From the NCBI GenBank assembly GCA_035771165.1, contig JAWNZC010000421.1:3165001-3229000 (forward strand): a DNA stretch of 64,000 nucleotides. The letters run 5' to 3'. Below are positions 53,401-64,000 of this stretch, in pieces (the first letter of the stretch is position 1; the number at the start of each line of letters is the position of its first letter). Under the pieces are notes generated by a model that was not told where the DNA came from, did not search any database, and saw nothing but the letters and a program-made list of their open reading frames with translations. The translations under genes and the position numbers were made by a program. This DNA is from Paragorgia papillata (Eukaryota; Cnidaria; Anthozoa; Scleralcyonacea; Coralliidae).

Positions 53401-54190
53401 GAAGGCTGTATTTGGGCTAAAAATATTTTTTCAGATTTTTAAAAAAAAATCGGGAAAAAAAAAAGTAAAGGGGTTAGCCTTTACTTTTTGACCGATTTTG
53501 GTCATTTTTGAAACTTTTGAGTTAGGGTAAAAAACGGTTGAATAAAGTCGTTTTAGACATTCTGTGAAAAGGAGAAGGCTGTATTTTGGGCTAAAAATAT
53601 TTTTTCTTATTTTTAAAAAAAAATCGGGAAAAAAAAAAGTAAAGGGGTTAGCCTTTACTTTTTGACCGATTTTGGCCACTTTTGAAACTTTTGAGTTAGG
53701 GTCAAAAACGGTTAAATAAAGTCGTTTTAAACCTTCTGTGAAAAGGAGAAGGCTGTATTTTAGCTAAAAATGTTTGTTTTGATTTTTTGAAAAAAATCCG
53801 GAAAAAAAAAGTGAAGGGGTTAGACTTTACTTTTTGACCGATTTTGGCCACTTTTGAAACTTTTGAGTTAGGGTCAAAAACGGTTAAATAAAGTCGTTTT
53901 AAACATTCTGTGAAAAGGAGAAGGCTGTATTTTAGCTAAAAATGTTTCTTTTGATTTTTTGAAAAAAATCCGGAAAAAAAAAGTGAAGGGGTTAGTTAGC
54001 CTTTACTTTTTGACCGATTTTGGTCATTTTTGAAACTTTTGAGTTAGGGTCAAAAACGGTTAAATAAAGTCGTTTTAGACATTCTGTGAAAAGGAGAAGG
54101 CTGTATTTGGGCAAAAAATATTTTTTCTGATTTTTTAAAAAAAATCGGGAAAAAAAAAAGTAAAGGGGTTAGCCTTTACTTTTTGACCGA
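32410..54190 (+). repeat. Satellite 1: about 172-bp monomer, roughly 125 tandem copies, with higher-order repeats
   Basis: Anchor GAGTTAGGGTCAAAAACGG recurs at 169-174 bp intervals (for example AGTTAGGG at 32781, 32953, 33127, 33296, 33468). Two main variants alternate: TTTTAGCTAAAAATGTTTG...AATCCGG and TTTGGGCTAAAAATATTTT...AATCGGG. A third lacks the GTGAAGGGGTTAG block (AAAGGCCTTTAC). Each full monomer has a 12-bp-arm hairpin AAAAAGTAAAGG/CCTTTACTTTTT with loop GGTTAG. Minus-strand open frames of 70-137 codons are repeat artefacts: they change with monomer indels and repeat one peptide. Confidence 0.98.
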
Positions 54191-54550
54191 TTTTGGCCAT
54201 TTTTCAACTTTGGAAGTAAGGCTAAATATTTTAGTTCATTGTATAGCACACCAACTATGGAATAACCACTGAAAAAAGTAGAACAATCCATTCAATTTTT
54301 AATGAGATAAACCACTTTACTTTTTTACTTTTTATGGTCAAAATCGGTCAAAAAGTAAAGGGGTTAGCCTTTACTTTTTGACCGATTTTGGCCATTTTAC
54401 AACTTTGGAAGTAAGGCTAAATATTTTAGTTCATTGTATAGCACACCAACTATGGAATAACCACTGAAAAAAGTAGAACAATCCATTCAATTTTTAATGA
54501 GATAAACCACTTTACTTTTTTACTTTTTATGGGTCAAAATCGGTCAAAAA
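54191..54550 (+). repeat. Satellite 2, two forward monomers
   Basis: Two copies of the 187-bp unit in the same orientation as satellite 1, beginning in CAACTTTGGAAGTAAGGC and ending at ACTTTTTATGG(G)TCAAAATCGG. The left junction comes directly after the shared GACCGATTTTGGCCA core. Confidence 0.93.
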
Positions 54551-55085
54551 GTAAGGGCTATAACCCCTTTACTTTTTTTTTTCCCGATTTTTTTTAAAAA
54601 ATCAGAAAAAATATTTTTACCCAAATACAGCCTTCTCCTTTTCACAGAAGGTCTAAAACGACTTTATTTAACCGTTTTTGACCCTAACTCAAAAGTTTCA
54701 AAAATGACCAAAATCGGTCAAAAAGTAAAGGCTAACCCCTTTACTTTTTTTTTTTCCCGATTTTTTTTTAAAAATCAGAAAAAATATTTTTAGCCCAAAT
54801 ACAGCCTTCTCCTTTTCACAGAAGGTCTAAAACGACTTTATTTAACCGTTTTTGACCCTAACTGAAAAGTTTCAAAAATGACCAAAATCGGTCAAAAAGT
54901 AAAGGCTAACCCCTTTACTTTTTTTTTTTCCCGATTTTTTTTTAAAAATCAGAAAAAATATTTTTAGCCAAATACAGCCTTCTCCTTTTCACAGAAGGTC
55001 TAAAACGACTTTATTTAACCGTTTTTGACCCTAACTCAAAAGTTTCAAAAATGACCAAAATCGGTCAAAAAGTAAAGACTAACCC
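54551..55085 (-). repeat. Three inverted satellite 1 monomers
   Basis: TACAGCCTTCTCCTTTTCAC, CGACTTTATTTAACCG and GACCCTAACTCAAAAG appear three times as the reverse complement of satellite 1 at about 172-bp spacing, enclosed by satellite 2 on both sides. Confidence 0.95.
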
Positions 55086-58000
55086 CTTTACTTTTTGACC
55101 GATTTTGACCATAAAAAGTAAACTGGTTTATCTCATTAAAAATTGAATGGATTGTTCTACTTTTTTCAGTGGTTATTCCATAGTTGGTGTGCTATACAAT
55201 GAACTAAAATATTTAGCCTTACTTCCAAAGTTGAAAAATGGCCAAAATCGGTCAAAAAGTAAAGGCTAACCCCTTTACTTTTTGACCGATTTTGACCATA
55301 AAAAGTAAACTGGTTTATCTCATTAAAAATTGAATGGATTGTTCTACTTTTTTCAGTGGTTATTCCATAGTTGGTGTGCTATACAATGAACTAAAATATT
55401 TAGCCTTACTTCCAAAGTTGAAAAATGGCCAAAATCGGTCAAAAAGTAAAGGCTAACCCCTTTACTTTTTGACCGATTTTGACCATAAAAAGTAAACTGG
55501 TTTATCTCATTAAAAATTGAATGGATTGTTCTAACTTTTTTCAGTGGTTATTCCATAGTTGGTGTGCTATACAATGAACTAAAATATTTAGCCTTACTTC
55601 CAAAGTTGAAAAATGGCCAAAATCGGTCAAAAAAGTAAAGGCTAACCCCTTTACTTTTTGACCGATTTTGACCATAAAAAGTAAACTGGTTTATCTCATT
55701 AAAAATTGAATGGATTGTTCTACTTTTTTCAGTGGTTATTCCATAGTTGGTGTGCTATACAATGAACTAAAATATTTAGCCTTACTTCCAAAGTTGAAAA
55801 ATGGCCAAAATCGGTCAAAAAGTAAAGGCTAACCCCTTTACTTTTTGACCGATTTTGACCATAAAAAGTAAACTGGTTTATCTCATTAAAAATTGAATGG
55901 ATTGTTCTACTTTTTTCAGTGGTTATTCCATAGTTGGTGTGCTATACAATGAACTAAAATATTTAGCCTTACTTCCAAAGTTGAAAAATGGCCAAAATCG
56001 GTCAAAAAGTAAAGGCTAACCCCTTTACTTTTTGACCGATTTTGACCATAAAAAGTAAACTGGTTTATCTCATTAAAAATTGAATGGATTGTTCTACTTT
56101 TTTCAGTGGTTATTCCATAGTTGGTGTGCTATACAATGAACTAAAATATTTAGCCTTACTTCCAAAGTTGAAAAATGGCCAAAATCGGTCAAAAAGTAAA
56201 GGCTAACCCCTTTACTTTTTGACCGATTTTGACCATAAAAAGTAAACTGGTTTACTCATTAAAAATTGAATGGATTGTTCTACTTTTTTCAGTGGTTATT
56301 CCATAGTTGGTGTGCTATACAATGAACTAAAATATTTAGCCTTACTTCCAAAGTTGAAAAATGGCCAAAATCGGTCAAAAAGTAAAGGCTAACCCCTTTA
56401 CTTTTTGACCGATTTTGACCATAAAAAGTAAACTGGTTTATCTTATTAAAAATTGAATGGATTGTTCTACTTTTTTCAGTGGTTATTCCATAGTTGGTGT
56501 GCTATACAATGAACTAAAATATTTAGCCTTACTTCCAAAGTTGAAAAATGGCCAAAATCGGTCAAAAAGTAAAGGCTAACCCCTTTACTTTTTGACCGAT
56601 TTTGACCATAAAAAGTAAACTGGTTTATCTCATTAAAAATTGAATGGATTGTTCTACTTTTTTCAGTGGTTATTCCATAGTTGGTGTGCTATACAATGAA
56701 CTAAAATATTTAGCCTTACTTCCAAAGTTGAAAAATGGCCAAAATCGGTCAAAAAGTAAAGGCTAACCCCTTTACTTTTTGACCGATTTTGACCATAAAA
56801 AGTAAACTGGTTTATCTCATTAAAAATTGAATGGATTGTTCTACTTTTTTCAGTGGTTATTCCATAGTTGGTGTGCTATACAATGAACTAAAATATTTAG
56901 CCTTACTTCCAAAGTTGAAAAATGGCCAAAATCGGTCAAAAAGTAAAGGCTAACCCCTTTACTTTTTGACCGATTTTGACCATAAAAAGTAAACTGGTTT
57001 ATCTCATTAAAAATTGAATGGATTGTTCTACTTTTTTCAGTGGTTATTCCATAGTTGGTGTGCTATACAATGAACTAAAATATTTAGCCTTACTTCCAAA
57101 GTTGAAAAAATGGCCAAAATCGGTCAAAAAGTAAAGGCTAACCCCTTTACTTTTTGACCGATTTTGACCATAAAAAGTAAACTGGTTTATCTCATTAAAA
57201 ATTGAATGGATTGTTCTACTTTTTTCAGTGGTTATTCCATAGTTGGTGTGCTATACAATGAACTAAAATATTTAGCCTTACTTCCAAAGTTGAAAAATGG
57301 CCAAAATCGGTCAAAAAGTAAAGGCTAACCCCTTTACTTTTTGACCGATTTTGACCATAAAAAGTAAACTGGTTTACTCATTAAAAATTGAATGGATTGT
57401 TCTACTTTTTTCAGTGGTTATTCCATAGTTGGTGTGCTATACAATGAACTAAAATATTTAGCCTTACTTCCAAAGTTGAAAAATGGCCAAAATCGGTCAA
57501 AAAGTAAAGGCTAACCCCTTTACTTTTTGACCGATTTTGACCATAAAAAGTAAACTGGTTTATCTTATTAAAAATTGAATGGATTGTTCTACTTTTTTCA
57601 GTGGTTATTCCATAGTTGGTGTGCTATACAATGAACTAAAATATTTAGCCTTACTTCCAAAGTTGAAAAATGGCCAAAATCGGTCAAAAAGTAAAGGCTA
57701 ACCCCTTTACTTTTTGACCGATTTTGACCATAAAAAGTAAACTGGTTTATCTCATTAAAAATTGAATGGATTGTTCTACTTTTTTCAGTGGTTATTCCAT
57801 AGTTGGTGTGCTATACAATGAACTAAAATATTTAGCCTTACTTCCAAAGTTGAAAAATGGCCAAAATCGGTCAAAAAGTAAAGGCTAACCCCTTTACTTT
57901 TTGACCGATTTTGACCATAAAAAGTAAACTGGTTTATCTCATTAAAAATTGAATGGATTGTTCTACTTTTTTCAGTGGTTATTCCATAGTTGGTGTGCTA

Positions 58001-61000
58001 TACAATGAACTAAAATATTTAGCCTTACTTCCAAAGTTGAAAAATGGCCAAAATCGGTCAAAAAGTAAAGGCTAACCCCTTTACTTTTTGACCGATTTTG
58101 ACCATAAAAAGTAAACTGGTTTATCTCATTAAAAATTGAATGGATTGTTCTACTTTTTTCAGTGGTTATTCCATAGTTGGTGTGCTATACAATGAACTAA
58201 AATATTTAGCCTTACTTCCAAAGTTGAAAAATGGCCAAAATCGGTCAAAAAGTAAAGGCTAACCCCTTTACTTTTTGACCGATTTTGACCATAAAAAGTA
58301 AACTGGTTTATCTCATTAAAAATTGAATGGATTGTTCTACTTTTTTTCAGTGGTTATTCCATAGTTGGTGTGCTATACAATGAACTAAAATATTTAGCCT
58401 TACTTCCAAAGTTGAAAAATGGCCAAAATCGGTCAAAAAGTAAAGGCTAACCCCTTTACTTTTTGACCGATTTTGACCATAAAAAAGTAAACTGGTTTAT
58501 CTCATTAAAAATTGAATGGATTGTTCTACTTTTTTCAGTGGTTATTCCATAGTTGGTGTGCTATACAATGAACTAAAATATTTAGCCTTACTTCCAAAGT
58601 TGAAAAATGGCCAAAATCGGTCAAAAAGTAAAGGCTAACCCCTTTACTTTTTGACCGATTTTGACCATAAAAAGTAAACTGGTTTATCTCATTAAAAATT
58701 GAATGGATTGTTCTACTTTTTTCAGTGGTTATTCCATAGTTGGTGTGCTATACAATGAACTAAAATATTTAGCCTTACTTCCAAAGTTGAAAAATGGCCA
58801 AAATCGGTCAAAAAGTAAAGGCTAACCCCTTTACTTTTTGACCGATTTTGACCATAAAAAATAAACTGGTTTATCTCATTAAAAATTGAATGGATTGTTC
58901 TACTTTTTTCAGTGGTTATTCCATAGTTGGTGTGCTATACAATGAACTAAAATATTTAGCCTTACTTCCAAAGTTGAAAAAATGGCCAAAATCGGTCAAA
59001 AAGTAAAGGCTAACCCCTTTACTTTTTGACCGATTTTGACCATAAAAAGTAAACTGGTTTATCTCATTAAAAATTGAATGGATTGTTCTACTTTTTTCAG
59101 TGGTTATTCCATAGTTGGTGTGCTATACAATGAACTAAAATATTTAGCCTTACTTCCAAAGTTGAAAAATGGCCAAAATCGGTCAAAAAGTAAAGGCTAA
59201 CCCCTTTACTTTTTGACCGATTTTGACCATAAAAAGTAAACTGGTTTATCTCATTAAAAATTGAATGGATTGTTCTACTTTTTTCAGTGGTTATTCCATA
59301 GTTGGTGTGCTATACAATGAACTAAAATATTTAGCCTTACTTCCAAAGTTGAAAAATGGCCAAAATCGGTCAAAAAGTAAAGGCTAACCCCTTTACTTTT
59401 TGACCGATTTTGACCATAAAAAGTAAACTGGTTTATCTCATTAAAAATTGAATGGATTGTTCTACTTTTTTCAGTGGTTATTCCATAGTTGGTGTGCTAT
59501 ACAATGAACTAAAATATTTAGCCTTACTTCCAAAGTTGAAAAATGGCCAAAATCGGTCAAAAAGTAAAGGCTAACCCCTTTACTTTTTGACCGATTTTGA
59601 CCATAAAAAGTAAAACTGGTTTATCTCATTAAAAATTGAATGGATTGTTCTACTTTTTTTCAGTGGTTATTCCATAGTTGGTGTGCTATACAATGAACTA
59701 AAATATTTAGCCTTACTTCCAAAGTTGAAAAATGGCCAAAATCGGTCAAAAAGTAAAGGCTAACCCCTTTACTTTTTGACCGATTTTGACCATAAAAAGT
59801 AAACTGGTTTATCTCATTAAAATTGAATGGATTGTTCTACTTTTTTTCAGTGGTTATTCCATAGTTGGTGTGCTATACAATGAACTAAAATATTTAGCCT
59901 TACTTCCAAAGTTGAAAAATGGCCAAAATCGGTCAAAAAGTAAAGGCTAACCCCTTTATCTCATTAAAAATTGAATGGATTGTTCTACTTTTTTCAGTGG
60001 TTATTCCATAGTTGGTGTGCTATACAATGAACTAAAATATTTAGCCTTACTTCCAAAGTTGAAAAATGGCCAAAATCGGTCAAAAAGTAAAGGCTAACCC
60101 CTTTACTTTTTGACCGATTTTGACCATAAAAAGTAAACTGGTTTATCTCATTAAAAATTGAATGGATTGTTCTACTTTTTTTCAGTGGTTATTCCATAGT
60201 TGGTGTGCTATACAATGAACTAAAATATTTAGCCTTACTTCCAAAGTTGAAAAATGGCCAAAATCGGTCAAAAAGTAAAGGCTAACCCCTTTGACCGATT
60301 TTGACCATTAAAAGTAAACTGGTTTATCTCATTATAAATTGAATGGATTGTTCTACTTTTTTCAGTGGTTATTCCATAGTTGGTGTGCTATACAATGAAC
60401 TAAAATATTTAGCCTTACTTCCAAAGTTGAAAAATGGCCAAAATCGGTCAAAAAGTAAAGGCTAACCCCTTTACTTTTTGACCGATTTTGACCATAAAAA
60501 GTAAACTGGTTTTATCTCATTAAAAATTGAATGGATTGTTCTACTTTTTTCAGTGGTTATTCCATAGTTGGTGTGCTATACAATGAACTAAAATATTTAG
60601 CCTTACTTCCAAAGTTGAAAAATGGCCAAAATCGGTCAAAAAGTAAAGGCTAACCCCTTTACTTTTTGACCGATTTTGACCATAAAAAGTAAACTGGTTT
60701 ATCTCATTAAAAATTGAATGGATTGTTCTACTTTTTTTCAGTGGTTATTCATAGTTTGGTGTCCTATACAATGAACTAAAAATATTTAGCCTTACTTCCA
60801 AAGTGAAAAATTGAATGGATTGTTCTACTTTTTTCAGTGGTTATTCCATAGTTGGTGTGCTATACAATGAACTAAAATATTTAGCCTTACTTCCAAAGTT
60901 GAAAAATGGCCAAAATCGGTCAAAAAGTAAAGGCTAACCCCTTTACTTTTTGACCGATTTTGACCATAAAAAGTAAACTGGTTTATCTTATTAAAAATTG

Positions 61001-64000
61001 AATGGATTGTTCTACTTTTTTCAGTGGTTATTCCATAGTTGGTGTGCTATACAATGAACTAAAATATTTAGCCTTACTTCCAAAGTTGAAAAATGGCCAA
61101 AATCGGTCAAAAAGTAAAGGCTAACCCCTTTACTTTTTGACCGATTTTGACCATAAAAAGTAAAAAAGTAAACTGGGTTATCTCATTAAGAATTGAATGG
61201 ATTGTTCTACTTTTTTCAGTGGTTATTCCATAGTTGGTGTGCTATACAATGAACTAAAATATTTAGCCTTACTTCCAAAGTTGAAAAATGGCCAAAATCG
61301 GTCAAAAAGTAAAGGCTAACCCCTTTACTTTTTGACCGATTTTGACCATAAAAAGTAAAAAAGTAAACTGGGTTATCTCATTAAGAATTGAATGGATTGT
61401 TCTACTTTTTTCAGTGGTTATTCCATAGTTGGTGTGCTATACAATGAACTAAAATATTTAGCCTTACTTCCAAAGTTGAAAAATGGCCAAAATCGGTCAA
61501 AAAGTAAAGGCTAACCCCTTTACTTTTTGACCGATTTTGACCATAAAAAGTAAACTGGTTTATCTTATTAAAAATTGAATGGATTGTTCTACTTTTTTCA
61601 GTGGTTATTCCATAGTTGGTGTGCTATACAATGAACTAAAATATTTAGCCTTACTTCCAAAGTTGAAAAAATGGCCAAAATCGGTCAAAAAGTAAAGGCT
61701 AACCCCTTTACTTTTTGACCGATTTTGACCATAAAAAGTAAACTGGTTTATCTCATTAAAAATTGAATGGATTGTTCTACTTTTTTCAGTGGTTTATTCC
61801 ATAGTTGGTGTGCTATACAATGAACTAAAATATTTAGCCTTACTTCCAAAGTTGAAAAATGGCCAAAATCGGTCAAAAAGTAAAGGCTAACCCCTTTACT
61901 TTTTGACCGATTTTGACCATAAAAAGTAAACTGGTTTATCTCATTAAAAATTGAATGGATTGTTCTACTTTTTTTCAGTGGTTATTCCATAGTTGGTGTG
62001 CTATACAATGAACTAAAATATTTAGCCTTACTTCCAAAGTTGAAAAATGGCCAAAATCGGTCAAAAAGTAAAGGCTAACCCCTTTACTTTTTGACCGATT
62101 TTTGACCATAAAAAGTAAACTGGTTTATCTCATTAAAAATTGAATGGATTGTTCTACTTTTTTCAGTGGTTATTCCATAGTTGGTGTGCTATACAATGAA
62201 CTAAAATATTTAGCCTTACTTCCAAAGTTGAAAAATGGCCAAAATCGGTCAAAAAGTAAAGGCTAACCCCTTTACTTTTTGACCGATTTTGACCATAAAA
62301 AGTAAACTGGTTTATCTCATTAAAAATTGAATGGATTGTTCTACTTTTTTCAGTGGTTATTCCATAGTTGGTGTGCTATAACAATGAACTAAAATATTTA
62401 GGCTTACTTCCAAAGTTGAAAAATGGCCAAAATCGGTCAAAAAGTAAAGGCTAACCCCTTTACTTTTTGACCGATTTTGACCATAAAAAGTAAACTGGTT
62501 TATCTCATTAAAAATTGAATGGATTGTTCTACTTTTTTCAGTGGTTATTCCATAGTTGGTGTCCTATACAATGAACTAAAATATTTAGCCTTACTTCCAA
62601 AGTTGAAAAATGGCCAAAATCGGTCAAAAAGTAAAGGCTAACCCCTTTACTTTTTGACCGATTTTGACCATAAAAAGTAAACTGGTTTACTCATTAAAAA
62701 TTGAATGGATTGTTCTACTTTTTTCAGTGGTTATTCCATAGTTGGTGTGCTATACAATGAACTAAAATATTTAGCCTTACTTCCAAAGTTGAAAAATGGC
62801 CAAAATCGGTCAAAAAGTAAAGGCTAACCCCTTTACTTTTTGACCGATTTTGACCATAAAAAGTAAACTGGTTTATCTTATTAAAAATTGAATGGATTGT
62901 TCTACTTTTTTCAGTGGTTATTCCATAGTTGGTGTGCTATACAATGAACTAAAATATTTAGCCTTACTTCCAAAGTTGAAAAATGGCCAAAATCGGTCAA
63001 AAAGTAAAGGCTAACCCCTTTACTTTTTGACCGATTTTGACCATAAAAAGTAAAAAAGTAAACTGGGTTATCTCATTAAGAATTGAATGGATTGTTCTAC
63101 TTTTTTCAGTGGTTATTCCATAGTTGGTGTGCTATACAATGAACTAAAATATTTAGCCTTACTTCCAAAGTTGAAAAATGGCCAAAATCGGTCAAAAAGT
63201 AAAGGCTAACCCCTTTACTTTTTGACCGATTTTGACCATAAAAAGTAAAAAAGTAAACTGGGTTATCTCATTAAGAATTGAATGGATTGTTCTACTTTTT
63301 TCAGTGGTTATTCCATAGTTGGTGTGCTATACAATGAACTAAAATATTTAGCCTTACTTCCAAAGTTGAAAAATGGCCAAAATCGGTCAAAAAGTAAAGG
63401 CTAACCCCTTTACTTTTTGACCGATTTTGACCATAAAAAGTAAACTGGTTTATCTCATTAAAAATTGAATGGATTGTTCTACTTTTTTCAGTGGTTATTC
63501 CATAGTTGGTGTGCTATACAATGAACTAAAATATTTAGCCTTACTTCCAAAGTTGAAAAATGGCCAAAATCGGTCAAAAAGTAAAGGCTAACCCCTTTAC
63601 TTTTTGACCGATTTTGACCATAAAAAGTAAAAAAGTAAACTGGTTTATCTCATTAAGAATTGAATGGATTGTTCTACTTTTTTCAGTGGTTATTCCATAG
63701 TTGGTGTGCTATACAATGAACTAAAATATTTAGCCTTACTTCCAAAGTTGAAAAATGGCCAAAATCGGTCAAAAAGTAAAGGCTAACCCCTTTACTTTTT
63801 GACCGATTTTGACCATAAAAAGTAAAAAAGTAAACTGGGTTATCTCATTAAGAATTGGAATGGATTGTTCTACTTTTTTCAGTGGTTATTCCATAGTTGG
63901 TGTGCTATACAATGAACTAAAATATTTAGCCTTACTTCCAAAGTTGAAAAATGGCCAAAAATCGGTCAAAAAGTAAAGGCTAACCCCTTTACTTTTTGAC
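55086..64000 (-). repeat. Satellite 2: 187-bp monomer, about 48 tandem copies
   Basis: The anchor CCATAGTTGGTGTGC recurs every 187 bp (188 where one A is added). Copies are nearly identical. Each carries an inverted repeat with arms of 27 bp (one mismatch) around the loop CTAACC; the arms contain AAAATCGGTCAAAAAGTAAA and its complement. Subtypes include copies with an AAAAAGTA duplication and GGGTTATCTCATTAAG (61150, 61350, 63050, 63240, 63830) and copies lacking TC in GGTTTACTCATT (56251, 57372, 62688). The array runs off the window edge. Confidence 0.98.

Noticed and set aside
34771..53679. About 15 minus-strand open frames of 69-137 codons with KIGQKVKANPFTF-type peptides
   Set aside because: All are the same satellite 1 monomer read in one frame; length depends on whether neighbouring monomers are 171 bp (in frame) or carry A-tract indels. 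No gene-like conservation or start context.
32410..54190. TTAGGG within each satellite 1 monomer as a telomere signal
   Set aside because: It occurs once per 172 bp in GAGTTAGGGTC and never in tandem, so it is a chance part of the monomer.
55086..64000. Regular repeats as a CRISPR array
   Set aside because: The spacers are identical too, the unit is a 187-bp tandem satellite and the DNA is eukaryotic.
32410..64000. Satellites as retrozymes with hammerhead ribozymes
   Set aside because: Monomer lengths would fit, but neither monomer has CTGATGA on either strand.

Overview
The window is animal (metazoan) nuclear DNA. It holds four intron-rich protein genes in the first 32 kb and then about 31.6 kb of satellite DNA. 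Exons carry GT-AG boundaries and join in frame into complete enzymes of normal length. Introns are full of simple repeats, minisatellites and short inverted-repeat elements. The organism cannot be fixed from this sequence. A LRRK1-type ROCO kinase, a serine-racemase-like enzyme and several intron repeats that look familiar from anthozoan genomes make a cnidarian my best guess, with a sponge or other invertebrate possible.

Layout. 1-12185 (+): the 3' two thirds of a LRRK1-like gene (Roc GTPase, COR, kinase, WD40-like C-terminus), 16 exons, 5' end outside the window. 13410-17429 (-): fructose-1,6-bisphosphatase, 6 coding exons, complete (330 aa). 18022-25700 (+): ALDH7A1 (antiquitin), 19 exons, complete (539 aa), divergent from FBP across about 590 bp. 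27291-31776 (+): PLP-dependent serine/threonine dehydratase/serine racemase family enzyme, 7 exons, complete (341 aa). The four genes do not form a pathway; they look like ordinary housekeeping or signalling neighbours.

32410-64000 is satellite DNA with no credible gene. Satellite 1 (about 172-bp monomer, roughly 125 copies, 32410-54190) shows higher-order repeats of about 1200 bp (7 monomers) and about 1375 and 1725 bp (8 and 10 monomers). Satellite 2 (187-bp monomer, about 48 copies, mainly 55086-64000) is very homogeneous and has a near-perfect 27-bp-arm hairpin in almost every monomer. The two satellites share that palindromic core. Each change of satellite type or strand between 54180 and 55110 happens in the core, which suggests palindrome-mediated template switching or recombination.

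The most interesting small feature is a complete type I hammerhead-ribozyme consensus on the minus strand at 3466-3519, inside a LRRK1 intron. Related but imperfect cores lie at 2324-2370, 3011-3045 and 3333-3369. Other points of note are a 5S rRNA-derived fragment at 6467-6526 and a C21 tract and G19 tract flanking exon 2 of the dehydratase gene.
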